Source: Prorocentrum cordatum (taxonomy: Eukaryota > Sar > Dinophyceae > Prorocentrales > Prorocentraceae). Taken from it: a DNA stretch of 64,000 nucleotides. The stretch is taken from contig CAUYUJ010017866.1 in assembly GCA_963575745.1 (NCBI GenBank), positions 62,001 through 126,000 of the forward strand, in the 5' to 3' direction. Below the pieces are notes generated by a model. That model saw only the letters and a program-made list of their open reading frames with translations. It was not told the DNA's origin and ran no database searches. Position 1 is the first letter of the stretch, and every line of letters starts with the position of its first letter. Positions 1 through 10,901 of the stretch are shown one piece after another. Both the position numbers and the translations under genes were made by a program.

Positions 1-544
1 TTGTATGTATGTATGTATGTATGTATGTGTGTATGTCCGTATGTATGTGTGTATGTCTGTGTGTATGTATGTATGTAGTATGTATGTATGCATGTGTGTA
101 TGTACGTATGTATGTATGTCTGTGTGTATGTATGGATTCATGTATGTATGTTTGTATGTATGTATGTGTGTATGTATGCATGCATGCATGCATGCATGTA
201 TGTATGCATGCATGCATGTATGTATGTATGTATGTATGTATGTATGCAGTTCCGCATGTATGTATGCATGCATGCATGCATGCATGTATGTATGTATGTA
301 TGCATACATGCATGTATGTATGCATGCATGCATATGTGCTTGTATGTTTGTATGTATGTGTGTGCATGCATGCATGCATGCATGCATGCATGCATGCATG
401 CATGCATGTATGTATGTATGTATGTATGTATGTATGTATGTATGTATGTATGTATGTACGTATGTGTATGCATGTATGTATGGATGCATGCATGCATGCA
501 TGTATGTATATATGCATGCATGCATGCATGCATGTATGTATGCA

Positions 545-595
<51 letters not shown>

Positions 596-660
596 ATGTA
601 TGTATGTATGTATGTATGTATGCCCGTATGTCTGTCCGTATGTCTGTCTGTATGTATGTG

Positions 661-711
<51 letters not shown>
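1..711. repeat. Compound tetranucleotide microsatellite (TATG/CATG/TCTG) ending in TA and GA runs
   Basis: The first 660 bases are almost entirely TATG, CATG and TCTG units, followed by a (TA)n run near 661-678 and a (GA)n run near 679-710. The open frames here (MYVCMYVC-type peptides) come only from the repeat and are not genes. Confidence 0.95.
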
Positions 712-713
<2 letters not shown>

Positions 714-869
714 CAATACAGGGTGGGGGCCTCCAGGGCCGGGGCCCCGACGGGGCATGGGGTCCACGGCTCGCCGGAGCCGTTCGGGAGGAGGCCCGGG
801 CGGCTCCGAGACGCGCCAATATCCCCCCCAGAAGTGCCCAGCGTGGTCCACGACGGCAGTTACTCGTCG

Positions 870-1980
870 ACAGATCGCCCCACGACGCCCAAGATGCCTC
901 CCAGAGAGCCCTACAGGCCGCCAAGACACCCAAAGAGGCCCCCAAGAGGCCGACCCACAGGGCCCCAAGAGCCCCAAATCATGGGATTCCAAAGGAAAAC
1001 GTGCATTTTCAGCACATACGATTTTTCTGCTCTCATGGCGTTGACGACGGCCCCATAGGTCCCCAATGTAGCCCCAAGACGGCCCCAGAGGTTCCCAAGA
1101 GGCCCCCCAAGACAGCCCAGGAGGCGCCCACGAGGGCCTGAGAGAGACCCAAGGCGGCGGGACCGCGAACCGAAAAAAAGTTCCAATTCCAGTATTCCAA
1201 CCCCAAAAAGCCCCCAGGAGGCCCCAAGAGGCCCCCAAGAGGCCCCAAGAGGCCCCCAAGAAGCCCCAAGACGCCCCCGAGAGGCCTCCAAGAGGCCCCA
1301 ATACGCTCCGAAGAAGCCCCCGACAAGCCCCACGAGAGGCTCCCGACAGCCTCTTCCACGACCTCCTCCTCGCCTTCTTCCTGCTCCTCCTCCTCCCTCC
1401 TCCCTTCTTCCTCTTCATATGTATATCGGAGTACGCCGGGGGGGGGCCCAGGCCGGTGCCGCACCCCCCCATGGGGGGATTGGGGAGGTCCCAGGGCTCC
1501 CGGGACTGCTCGGGCCCGCTCCCAAACACGCCACGACACTCCCAGAGGGCCCTAAAAATTGCCACGACAGCCCCAAGAGGCCCTGGACACGCCGAAGATG
1601 GCCTCAGCACGGCCGACGACGCCGCCCAAACGCCCCAAGAGCGCCTCCAGAGGCCCCTCGAAAGGGCCCCAGAAGCCGAAAATCTGTTATTTTCCGTTGT
1701 TTTTTGAAGCATCTTTGCGCTCTCGCATGTTCCGCCTCCCCACGGTCCCGGACGGCGTCAGAGGCCTTTCAGATCGCTACAAGACGGCCGAAGAGGCGCC
1801 CAAGAAAACACAGAGGCGGCCCAGGAGGCCCCCCAGATAATTCAAGAGGGCCTCGAGAGCGCCCCAAGAGAGCCCCAAGAGCGACCCAAGAGGGCCTGAA
1901 GAGCGCGACATTTCAAGGTCTCCGGCCTGAGAGGCTCCCAGGACGCCCCCACAGGCCATTAAGAGGCTTCCCAGAAGCCC
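870..1980. repeat. Degenerate CCCAAGAGGC-type interspersed repeat, two blocks
   Basis: Irregular 12-13 base units of the type GGCCCCAAGAGGCCC recur from about 870 to 1340 and again from 1520 to 1980. Blocks of the same family in the opposite orientation (CTTGGGGGCCTC) recur at 4190-4540, 22690-23130, 31350-31960, 33470-33960 and 45130-45740; forward-type blocks recur at 23830-24000 and 49640-50280. Translation gives LGASWG-like peptides in several frames. I see no gene. Confidence 0.75.
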
Positions 1981-2134
1981 CGTGAGGCGGGTCGTCAAGA
2001 CGCAACAGTCAGGCTGATCCGTGGCGTTGGAATACCGAGAACAATGTTTTGGCATGCTTCCGTGTCTTCAAACCGTCGTCTCCCTCAATGGAGATGAACC
2101 GTTATAGGGGCCTACGAAGAGGGAGCTTTAAGGG

Positions 2135-3320
2135 AGGGTGTATCCCAACATCGTTGATGGCTCTTGGGTTTACACTAGTCCTTCTCCTCCTCCTCCTCCT
2201 CCTCCTCCTCCTCAGTCCTCCTCCTCCTCCTCCTCCTCCTCATCCTCCTCATCCCTCACTCCTCCTCCTCCTCCTCCTCCTGCTCCTCCTCCTCCTCCTC
2301 TTCCTCCTCCTCCTTTTCTCGTCCTCTTCATCTTCCTCGTCCTCCTCGTCCTCGCAGGCCTCGCAAACCACTGCGGCGAATGGTCATTCAAAGGACAGCG
2401 TACGCCACACAACGGGAAGTCTCCAAGGTTGGACAACGATGGCAGAAGAGGAGAAAGGGCAGGGGGAAGAAAGAGCGATGGGAGCGAACAAAAGGGGAAC
2501 AACTTATCTAAACCTGAAACTTGTTACACGGCAAAAGCCCTCGAAGGAGCTTCGACTCCCCCCCGTCCTCCATCTCTTTTCCTTCTGTTGAACTCCTTGT
2601 CGCACCCCCAGACGTATCGGTAGGCCGGGCTGGACTATTCGCTGGAGACTCATTCGCCGTTTATGATCCCGGAGTTTGGACATTGCAGGTGTTTGAAGGC
2701 TGGAGCAAGGTTGTTTTCAACATGTGGTTTTCGCTGTAGAGCCGCCCACAGTCACTTTAAAAGCTTGCAACAGCCTCAAGGTTGGAGACCGGCTCCGATT
2801 CAAAATGTGGCTCTCGCATTAGCGTCGTGCGTATTCTTTTAGAAAGTTTGCAGCAGTTCTAGGGAATCGTAGGGTTGAGGTGCCACGAATGGTGTTCTGG
2901 CACGGTTTAGGGTCAGGACGCGACAGTAACGTTGATTCGTGGTGTTGAAGTCCCAAGACTGGTGTTCTGGCCCTCTTTGGGATTGTCAGGACGCAACAAT
3001 CACGTTGATTCGCGGCGTTGAAGTCCCAGGAATGATGTTTTGGCAGAATCGAGAATTCGCATACGGTTGTCGCTTGCTGGGGCATTTCCCGCAATGAAAA
3101 CAATGTCTTGCAGGGGCGTGTGAAAAGGGAACTCGGAGGGAGGCTTTATTGCAGCATCGTTGATGCGTCTTGGATTTACACTGGTACTTCTTTTACTCTT
3201 CCTCCTCCTCCTCCTCCTCCTCCTCTTCCTCCTCCTCCTCCTCCTCTATCCTCTTCCTCCTCCTCCTCCTCCTCCTCCTCCTCCTCCTCCTCCTCCTCCT
3301 CCGCCTCCCCCTCCTCCTCC
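2135..3320 (+). repeat. Two copies of a short leader joined to (CCT)n tracts
   Basis: A leader of about 45 bases (key part ATCGTTGATG.STCTTGGRTTTACACT) sits at 2141-2184 and again at 3147-3188. Each copy is followed directly by a long CTCCTC tract (2183-2350 and 3197-3320). Between them, 2863-3045 holds about three tandem copies of a 73-bp unit containing CGTTGATTCGTGG and TGTTCTGGC; a diverged copy sits at 1995-2055. Nothing else in 2000-3320 looks like a gene. Confidence 0.65.
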
Positions 3321-3675
3321 CCGCTCCAGCGCGACATCGCCCTCCCATGTAGGCCCAGTGCACCCCGTGCGCTCGTCGGGGCGACGAAACGGGTCCCGGC
3401 CGCACAGGTCCGAGCACGCCGACATTTCGGGTGCTGCCAGACGTGTCCTTGGCCCTCAAAGTGTCTAAGAACACCTTTGGGCTGTGGCCAGCTGGGCTGA
3501 GATCTGGCCCTCGCATGTTTGTGATCACTCAGCGTTGTCGCCCAGTCCCGGGCCCCAGGATCATCACAGGTCGAGCCTGCTCGAAATATGCAACAGGAAG
3601 ATGGTGTCTAACTCTCCGGTCGTGATTTGGGGCATCATTTGAGGCGATCCAGAAAGCCGAGTAAACAACAAATAC

Positions 3676-3810
3676 ATAGACATAGAATTTCGGAGCTCCG
3701 CGCGGATTTCTTGGACCTGCGCTGGGCCCCCACGGCGGCGCCTTCGGCGCCGTCCATGGCGCTCCGCGCGCCAGGGAGGGGGTTCAGCGCAGGTCCAAGA
3801 TTGTGAAGGC
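3676..3810. mobile_element. Foldback element, copy 1
   Basis: The arms CTTGGACCTGCGCTG and CAGCGCAGGTCCAAG are exact inverted repeats of 15 bases around a GC-rich core that contains its own palindrome (GGCGCCTTCGGCGCC). The left flank AGACATAGAATTTCGGAGCTCCGCGCGG resembles that of the copies at 5527 and 5876. There is no coding capacity, so it looks like a non-autonomous foldback or MITE. Confidence 0.55.
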
Positions 3811-3918
3811 CTTACGGCCGGTGCCGCCGACCCTGAAGGTTTTGGCCGTCGATGGCGACGGGATGTGTGATCACAGGAAGGAGCTAAAGGACAACGTGAC
3901 AGGGTAGGCGGAGGAAGT

Positions 3919-4001
3919 GTGTGAGGAGGAGGAGGAGGAGGAAGGAGGAGGAGGAGGAGGGAGGAGGAGGAGGAGGAGGAGGAGGAGGAGGAGGAGGAGG
4001 A
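3919..4001 (+). repeat. (GGA)n microsatellite
   Basis: Nearly pure GGA triplets. They are followed by the left half of the GTCGGGC-type element at 4121. Confidence 0.9.
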
Positions 4002-4120
4002 GGTACCCACAGCTGCATATGGTTGGGTCATTCGCAAGGATAGTTTTGGCCCCGGTCCCGCTTCTGATGGTCCCCGGGCTCGACCACGGCCCCCGAGGGC
4101 CGAACTCGAGGAAACTTTAA

Positions 4121-4180
4121 GTCGGGCCTGTCCCTCTACAGGGGGAATATTCAAAAATAGTCAAAAAAATAATATGGGGA
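4121..4180 (+). mobile_element. Left half of the GTCGGGC...CTACAGG MITE-like element
   Basis: GTCGGGCCTG TCCCTCTACAGG followed by ATTCAAAAATAGTCAAAA matches the left half of the complete copy at 53417-53577. No right terminal repeat is visible, so this is a partial copy. Confidence 0.6.
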
Positions 4181-5232
4181 CTATTTTGTAAGTATTGGGC
4201 CGTCTTGGAGCCGTTTTGGGCTGTCTTGGGCGCCTCTTTGGAGACTCTTGACTCTTGAGCTGTCTTGGCGCTTTCTTATGGGTCTTCTCGGGCTGTCTGT
4301 GACGCCGTGAAGGCCGAAACGTCGCATATGCTAAAAATGTAAGTTTCCGATGGAAAAGTAATGAGTGTGGCCTCTTGGGCCCTTCTTGGGGGTGCTCTTG
4401 GAGGGGGCCTGGGACGTCTTGGAGGCTTCTTGGACGGTCTTGGGGCTATCTTGGGCGTCTTCGGCCGATCTTTGGGCGACTCGGGGCACTCTTGGGCCGT
4501 CTCGGGGGCCATCTTGGGCATTCGGACCTCATTTGGAGTGTTTTCGAGGTTTCGAGGCCGCCCGAGGAAAAACAATTCTGCCCCCCCACCCCACCCCCCA
4601 CCCCCGCCCCGGGACCCCCCCCGGGACCCTCCCCTGGCCCCCTCGGACCCCCCCCCCCTGGGGAAGGGATCAAAGGGAAGGGGCTTCCCTTCGAATCTAC
4701 AACGGCATGACGGCAGGAGGGTACGGCCCAAAAAGAAAAATGGGGGAAGGAAGAAGGGGGGGCGGCGAGGAAATGATGCCGTTCACTTCATGTCGAATCT
4801 ACAACGATGACGATCCGAACAACGAAAACATAACGATGTCAATCCGAACAACGAAGACGATTCGGTCGGACGAGGAACCCCTACCACGTCGACAGGGTCG
4901 GCGGATTTCCGCGCGAGATTCTGCAAGCATGTTTATTCAGTTCTTCCTGCCTCTAGGAAGGTAATCGTTTTCTTATTTCATTGTTTTGCTGATCGGCGCG
5001 GGCCCTCGCCCCCCCCCGCCCCCCCCCCCCATGGAGTAGATCTTTGCTGTTTGGGGCGCCTGTTCCGAGCAGGCGGAGTCCCTCCCCTGTGGGACGCACT
5101 GCTACAAGCAGTCGCGCCGAGCAGAGGTCTGGAGCCGGACCCCGCCCCCCCCCCCCCTTCCGCCGTCCTGCCGCGGCCCGCGCGGCCGCGCGCGGGTCGG
5201 GCGCGCGGACGCCGAGCGCCGCGGAATGGGCC

Positions 5233-5340
5233 TCCCTCCACCCCCTCCCTCCTCCTCCCCCTATCCTCCTCCTCCTCCTTCCTCCTACTCCTCCTCCTCC
5301 TCCTCCTCCTCCTCCTCCTCCTCCTCCTCCTCCTCCTCCC
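5233..5340 (-). repeat. (CCT)n microsatellite
   Basis: CTCCTC repeats with few interruptions, in GC-rich sequence with poly-C runs at 5010-5030 and 5147-5158. The 4540-5230 stretch also holds C-rich tracts and a short GAACAACGAA repeat near 4820-4870. I see no gene. Confidence 0.9.
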
Positions 5341-5526
5341 CCCGCTGGGCCTCGTGAGCGGGGCTGGCTCCGCAGGCCATCGGGGCCCTCCAGGACATCC
5401 TGGGGACACCTCGGGCCAGGGACGCAGTCTGGCAACACCCGAGCATGCTGTACAGGGGCGATGCCTCGGAATGACGAGGGCGCTCGAGGGTTTTCCTCAG
5501 TAGGGGTGGGTATCCGAAAAGGGAGA

Positions 5527-6060
5527 AACGCCATGGACATACAGACTTTTGGCGTTCCGCCCGGATTTCTTGGATCGGCGCAGTGCCCCCCCCCAGGGGC
5601 GCCTCCAGCGCCGGGGGCCCGGCGCTGTCCCCCGAGCTCCGCGCGGACCTTGGAGCGCGCCTGCTGATGCCGCTCTGTGCCCTTCTGAGGTACAGTGCTG
5701 CAGCCTGTGGCTCCTGAGCGCATTTCGTGCGATGGCCTACCCTTCGCTTGAAGTGCCTGCATCTGTCGCTGGACTGGATGGAGTCCCTGCCTCACTCAAA
5801 TATCCGCTCAACGTCCTGCGTCCTTACTGCCCCTCCTCCTGCTCCCACCCCTCCTTGAGGGGGGGGGGCGTCGCAGAAGAAGCAACCGCACAGACAGAAA
5901 CTTTTGGAGCTCCGCGTGGATCTTTTGGATCTGCACTGGATCCCCGCCCCCCTCCCCCCCTGGCGCGCAGCGCGCCAGGGGCGGCGCCGGAGGCGCCGCC
6001 AGGGGGGCTCAGCGCGGATTTCAAGAAATCCGTGCGGAGCTCCTACAGTTTGTATGCTTT
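5527..6060. mobile_element. Foldback element, copies 2 (5527-5660) and 3 (5876-6060)
   Basis: Both copies start with the ACATACAGACTTTTGG or GACAGAAACTTTTGG leader and GGAGCTCCGCG-like sequence seen at 3676. Copy 3 has the best fold: GGAGCTCCGCGTGGATC at 5904 faces GATTTCAAGAAATCCGTGCGGAGCTCC-type sequence ending near 6043, around a GGCGCGCAGCGCGCC and GGCGGCGCCGGAGGCGCCGCC core. Copy 2 is more degraded. No open frame is shared between copies. Confidence 0.55.
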
Positions 6061-6426
6061 ATGCCGTGTCCTCAGTGTTCTCGTCCTCTGCCGAGGGGGG
6101 AAGGGGGCAGCAGGAAGAGGCGAGGCAGCGAGCGGGAGCAGCCCTAGACATCCGGCTGCTCCAACCTGTTCGGTGCGTGTTCCCCGGAGGTCCAGACCCC
6201 TTCCCCGGGGCCAGTTTTTCGCCCCGAGTCGCTTTTTGACGCTCTCGAGGCCCGGCGAGGGCCCCTGGAGGCCGAAAGCTGCCAAAATCCCGCCGCTCCA
6301 ATTTTTGTTACGGAGCGTCAGATCTCTGGGGCAGCAGGAGACGGGGGCCGAGCTGGCCGCACCAGGCGCGTGATGGCCGAGCGTGCCGCTCCATCGGCCC
6401 TCCGGAGGGCCGTCGGGCGGCGCGTG

Positions 6427-6433
6427 CATGCGC

Positions 6434-6468
<35 letters not shown>

Positions 6469-7075
6469 AAAAAAGGGGGGAGTAGCGAGAGAGAAGGGGA
6501 AGAGAGAGAGGGAGAGGGAGGGAGGGAGAGGGAGGGAGGGCGGGAGGGGGAGGGAGAGAGAGAGGGAGAGGGAGGGAGGGAGGGAGGGAGGGAGGGAGGG
6601 AGGGAGGGAGGGAGGGAGGGAGGAGAGAGAGAGAGAGAAAAAGAAAAGAGAGAAGAAGGGAGGGAGGGAGGGAGGGAGGGAGAGAGGGAAGTCAGGTGGT
6701 CAGATGAACGAGGGGAGCAGAGAGGAACGGGGAATGGAGATCGAGGAGGAGGAGGAGAGGAAGAAGAGGAAGGAGGAGGAAGGAGGAGGGAGGAGGAGGA
6801 GGAGGAGGAGGAGGAAGAGTAGGAGGAGGAGGAGGAGGCCTGGCGGGCGACATGGTGAAAGTGCTATTGCAGGAGCTGGGGGAGGGCACACTTCCCCATA
6901 TCCGTCTTTCCTTTTTTTGTTCTCTCTCTCTCTCTCTATCTGTGTCTCTCTCGCTCTTCCTCTTCTGGGCATCCTTAGCGCGTGCAGCTTAATCGTGCCG
7001 TCGGCACGTTTAAGCCAGGAGGAGGAGGAGGAGGAGGAGGAGGAGGAGGAGGAGGAGGAGGAGGAGGAGGAGGGG
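6427..7075 (+). repeat. Purine-rich tract: (GA)n, (GGGA)n and (GGA)n blocks
   Basis: GA repeats at 6435-6465, GGGA/GAGG repeats to about 6690, GGA repeats at 6740-6838 and again at 7017-7072. The spacer at 6840-7016 includes a CTCTCTCT run. Stretch 7075-7770 has mixed composition and no gene I can support. Confidence 0.85.
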
Positions 7076-7773
7076 GCCAAACCCGACCCGATAATTAGGC
7101 GATCTGCCCTGAGATCCGATGTTGGGGAGCAGTTGCAGCATTTACCCTCGTCCTGGCCTCGTTTTATCGAGAGACGGCCACTCTCCGGACGGGGGGGGCA
7201 AGGGGCCTGGTCCAGGCACGCGTCCTCCGTCGCCTCGGGCTCGCAGTCTGGCCGAGCACGTCCCATGGGCAACGCTAGGGCTTTGAAGGAAGGTACCCGT
7301 ACTGCCACCCTTGCCTCGTGTTCCCCTTTTGAGGCCTCTTGGCAGGTCCTCGTCGCCACCGCTGGATCCTCCTCAAAAGTCTGGTCAGAACGCACTCCGG
7401 GGGAGGTCCGGGGAGCAGCGATATCGGTACCTACTGGTTACCCCGCATCGACCCCCGATCGCCAGGTCATCGCCGATGAGGGCCCGATGGCCCACCCCGC
7501 CCGGGAACGTGGGGTTTGGCTATCAGGGGCCTGTGGAGACGCACCGCTGGTTCCAGTTCGATGCCCGCACACCCCCCCAAGTTGGTCCCACGCTGCCCTG
7601 TCCCCTCGTGTGGTGCGGCCCAGGGGATCGAACACCTACGATGTGGAAGATCTGCCTCCCGAGCGGAGGCGGCTGTTCCTTCCGGTCTGGAGGCGCCCTT
7701 CTTCCACAGCAGCGGTTCGCTCGGCCTGCACAGGGGAGGTCTTCAATCCTCTGGAGATCGAGGCCCCTTCTCT

Positions 7774-7829
7774 CTAGAGGTCGAACTTCCATGCCCGAGG
7801 AGTCGAGGACATGGAAGTTCGACCTCTAG
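7774..7829. repeat. Perfect 20-bp hairpin
   Basis: CTAGAGGTCGAACTTCCATG at 7774-7793 is exactly reverse-complementary to 7810-7829, with a 16-base loop. It lies directly before a (GGA)n/(AAT)n microsatellite. No element ends are recognisable. Confidence 0.8.
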
Positions 7830-7933
7830 GTAGGAGGGGGAGGGGGAGGGAGGAGGAGGAGGAGGAGGAGGAATAATAATAATAATAATACGAATAAGCA
7901 TAATAAGAAGACGAATAATAAGAATATTATTAT

Positions 7934-7981
<48 letters not shown>

Positions 7982-8485
7982 AAATACTACGAATTCTAAT
8001 AATAATACCAATAATATGGATAATAATAACAATAATAGTAATACTCATGAACGTAATAATAATACTAATAGTAGAAATGATGGTAATAATAATACTCATA
8101 ATAACATTACTAATAGTAATAATCATAATCTTGATATTACTACTAATACTAAGAGGCGGAGGAGGAGGAGGAGGAGGAGGAGGAGGAGGAGGATGGGGAG
8201 GACGAGCAGGGCGGAAAACGAGGAGGAGGAGGAGGAGGAGGAGGAGGAGGAGGAGGAGGAGGAGGAGGAGGAGGAGGAGGAGGAGGAGGAGGAGCAGCAG
8301 GAGCAGGAGGAGCACGAGGAGCAGAGGAGCAGGAGGAGGAGCAGGAGCAGGAAGAAGAGGAGGAGGAGAACGAGAGGAGGAGGAGGACGAGGAGGAGGGA
8401 GGAGGAGGAGGAGAGAGGAGGAGGGGGAGAGGAGGAGGAGAAGAAGGAGGAGGAGGAGGAGGAGGAGGAGGAGCAGGAGCACCTG
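7830..8485. repeat. Compound microsatellite: GGA, AAT, ACT, AAT, GGA
   Basis: GGA units (7830-7870), AAT/ATA units (7871-7935), a pure ACT run (7936-7982), mixed AAT and ACT units (7983-8150), then GGA units to 8485. It directly precedes the decayed LINE. Confidence 0.9.
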
Positions 8486-8889
8486 GCTCGAGCATGCAAC
8501 TGCCTCCACGGTGGCGCCAGGGGATCGGGGGGGGGCTGCGGACGGATGTTTGCTATCTGACAGAAGCTGCTCAGTGGGGATCTCTACTGTGTTCATCCGT
8601 GATGATGGTCGGCCCCGAGACAGAAGGTTTTATCACTCACAAGAGGCCCCGTGCCTTTCGCGCGCACATGTTTGGCGTCCCTGCGTCCGATCGTTCATCG
8701 CCCACCGCAACGCCAGCATCTACCTGGCTTTCTTCATGCAGCACTGGCAGGGCTCTCCGACTTCGGAGAAAATGGCATGCCTGCAACGCCCAACAGACAC
8801 TTTCAGAACTTCGCATGTGGATCTGGAGTGTACAACAGATGTCTCGGACACAGCATATGTATCGGAGTACGTTGGCTCATATTGTGACG

Positions 8890-9507
8890 TGCGTGCGCGC
8901 AGAGCGTGCACATTATATGGTTCTGCCAGGCGTGAACACGCCCGAGTGGATATTTGGTGGGGAGCGCGTTCCAGCGATTTTTGGTGTGGAAGAATGTACG
9001 ATGTTTGTGTTTGGAAAGGTAGCAATCATTATATCCAGATATTTGGTGAGCAAGTGGCAGCAGGACGGGGCGGTGATGGCAGTGGCACCAGGGACGGACA
9101 GATGGTTAGGCATGCGTTTGGGACTTCAGGGAACACAGTATGTCATATGTGCAAAGTATGCGCCTACGCAGGGAGCCAAGCTAGCGAGGAACATACATTT
9201 CGAACAGGGCTCCATCTTGATTCAGAATATTCGACGCTCAGGGTGCCAGATGATCGTTGGGTGCGACGCGAACTCTCACCTTGGAGCCGACCAGAGAGGA
9301 ACACTTGTGGGACCCATGACACTGCAAACCCCGACGTCGAAACTATCGCACCAGCTAGTCGACTGGGCCCAGGGCGAGAATCTTCGAGCAGTGGATCCAT
9401 ATTTGCCGTGCAAGCACCGTGGGACATGGTTCCATGGAGTACTCCAGAGATGGTACGACCAGGATATTTTTTCTGTCGACGTTCGGGGGGACGAGGCGGA
9501 AGTGTAG
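8890..9507 (+). pseudogene. LINE 1 endonuclease/exonuclease/phosphatase domain, 5'-truncated
   Basis: The frame reads VICAKYAPTQG, then QMIVGCDANSHLG (the GDxN-like metal/catalytic loop, here C-D-A-N), and HRGTWFHGVLQRWYDQDIF near the end, the usual order in AP-type LINE endonucleases, which nick the target DNA. The final Ser-Asp-His signature is not present as such (the frame ends VRGDEAEV), and a TAG stops it at 9505-9507. The same frame continues after the stop as a linker to 9972 (KPIRWDRARGAGKIAIDLRNQ and following), so the stop is probably a decay mutation. Confidence 0.75.
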
Positions 9508-9972
9508 GAGGCTTACGACGAGGGAGTTCGCGGGGTGCGACCATCGGGGCAAGTCCGTGTCGTTCCTGCCGCTCGGCCGGGCTCTCCTTCCAGGTCGCAG
9601 ACAGCTCCAGGACCCCAGATAAGCCAGCCCAAGAAACCTATTCGATGGGACCGAGCTCGTGGGGCGGGGAAGATTGCGATCGACCTCCGAAACCAGTGGG
9701 TGCAGCGACTGAGCGAGAGCGACGCGATCAGAGCGAACCACGTTCAAAACGCCGTTCCAGAGTGGGGGGAGCTAGCCTCGCAACTGACCGGCGTCGCCGA
9801 GAAGATCGTAGGTCGAGGATCCCGACGGTGCGACTTGCCGTCTCTCGAACGATGCCGACCAGAATTGCTCAAGAGCAGGGAACGAGCAGCAGCGAGTTAT
9901 CGGTTGGCGCAGCAGGCCAAGGGGACCCCGCACTTTCCCGAAGAGAAGGCCCGTCACATCCAAGTGAAGTAG
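9508..9972 (+). pseudogene. LINE 1 linker between endonuclease and reverse transcriptase
   Basis: This segment stays in the endonuclease frame. It includes GKIAIDLRNQWVQRLSES and SYRLAQQAKGTPHFPEEKA, comparable to the charged spacer between the two enzymatic domains of many LINEs. The frame closes at 9972, and the coding signal passes to the next frame near 9960 (SEVAREGSRVQEKGEVIN). This implies a frameshift mutation or an unusual frame change. Confidence 0.55.
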
Positions 9973-10901
9973 CCCGAGAGGGTTCTCGAGTACAAGAAAA
10001 AGGGGAGGTGATAAACGAGGTGCGCGGCGAAATCCAGCGGGCCGATGCCAATTACGAAGTAGGCAAGCAGCACGGATTGCTCAAGGAGTTAGGGGTCCAC
10101 CTCAGGAACACAAGCTTCCAGGATGTCGAGACTATCAAGCCCGAGGATTGTCGCAAGCATTTCGAAACCATCAGTGGGACCCAGGCCACCCCGAAAGTCC
10201 AGGTGGCAGCCCATCGGGCCCAGAAACCGATCGCTCAAGAGTTAGATTCTTTGCCGTCGTTCGACGAGTTCGTGCGCGCGAAGAAGGCCACGCGTGTCTC
10301 GGCGCCAGGGGGAGACGAAGTGACCGTCGATATGCTTCGAATTGCCCCGACCTCAACACAGTTGCGAGTGTTCGAGCTGATCTGTGCAATGTGGAAAGAT
10401 GCCCCTCAGGACGCCCCCCGACCGCATTGGAATGCCGCCGCCCATCAAGCAGTTGCATTGATGTTATGGAAGCAGAAAGGTCACCGCACGTCGCTCGACA
10501 ACTATCGCGGGATTTGCTTGCTGACGTTCCTTGCCCGCCTCATAGCCAAGATTGCGATTGCGAGGGCCACGGTTTATTTCGAGGGGCAGGGGATGTTGGT
10601 CAACGAGCATTGGGGTTTCCGCAGAGGGCGGTCAACGCGGGATATCAGCTTCGTCGCCAGAGTGATTTGCGAGCTGCATACAGAGTGGGAGTTGCATCCC
10701 CAGAGGTCACGCGCCGCGTGCGAGCGGGCTGGCACTTGGGAGCGGCATCGGGAGCAGTGGGAGATCGAGCACGACACGTTCAGGAAGAAGCGGGCTGTGC
10801 TCTACCTTGCCGGCATCAAGATGACCTGCCCCACGGTGCCGAGGGAGCCACTTTGGGAAGCTCTGAGGATCGAAGGCCTGCCGCCGACATTAGTAGCATG
10901 A
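9960..10901 (+). pseudogene. LINE 1 reverse transcriptase, N-terminal half
   Basis: RT landmarks appear in order: HRTSLDNYRGICLLTFLARL (fingers) near 10480-10535, then HWGFRRGRSTRD near 10608, then the palm A region. There the frame reads LYLAGIKMTCPTVPR at 10800, so the aspartate expected in motif A is missing (Ala-Gly instead). The frame closes at TGA 10899-10901, yet the very next codons in the same frame carry on the RT sequence. Both features argue that this copy cannot make an active polymerase. Confidence 0.8.

Noticed and set aside
5-679. Long frames rich in Met-Tyr-Val-Cys
   Set aside because: They are the translation of TATG/CATG/TCTG microsatellite and are open in several frames at once.
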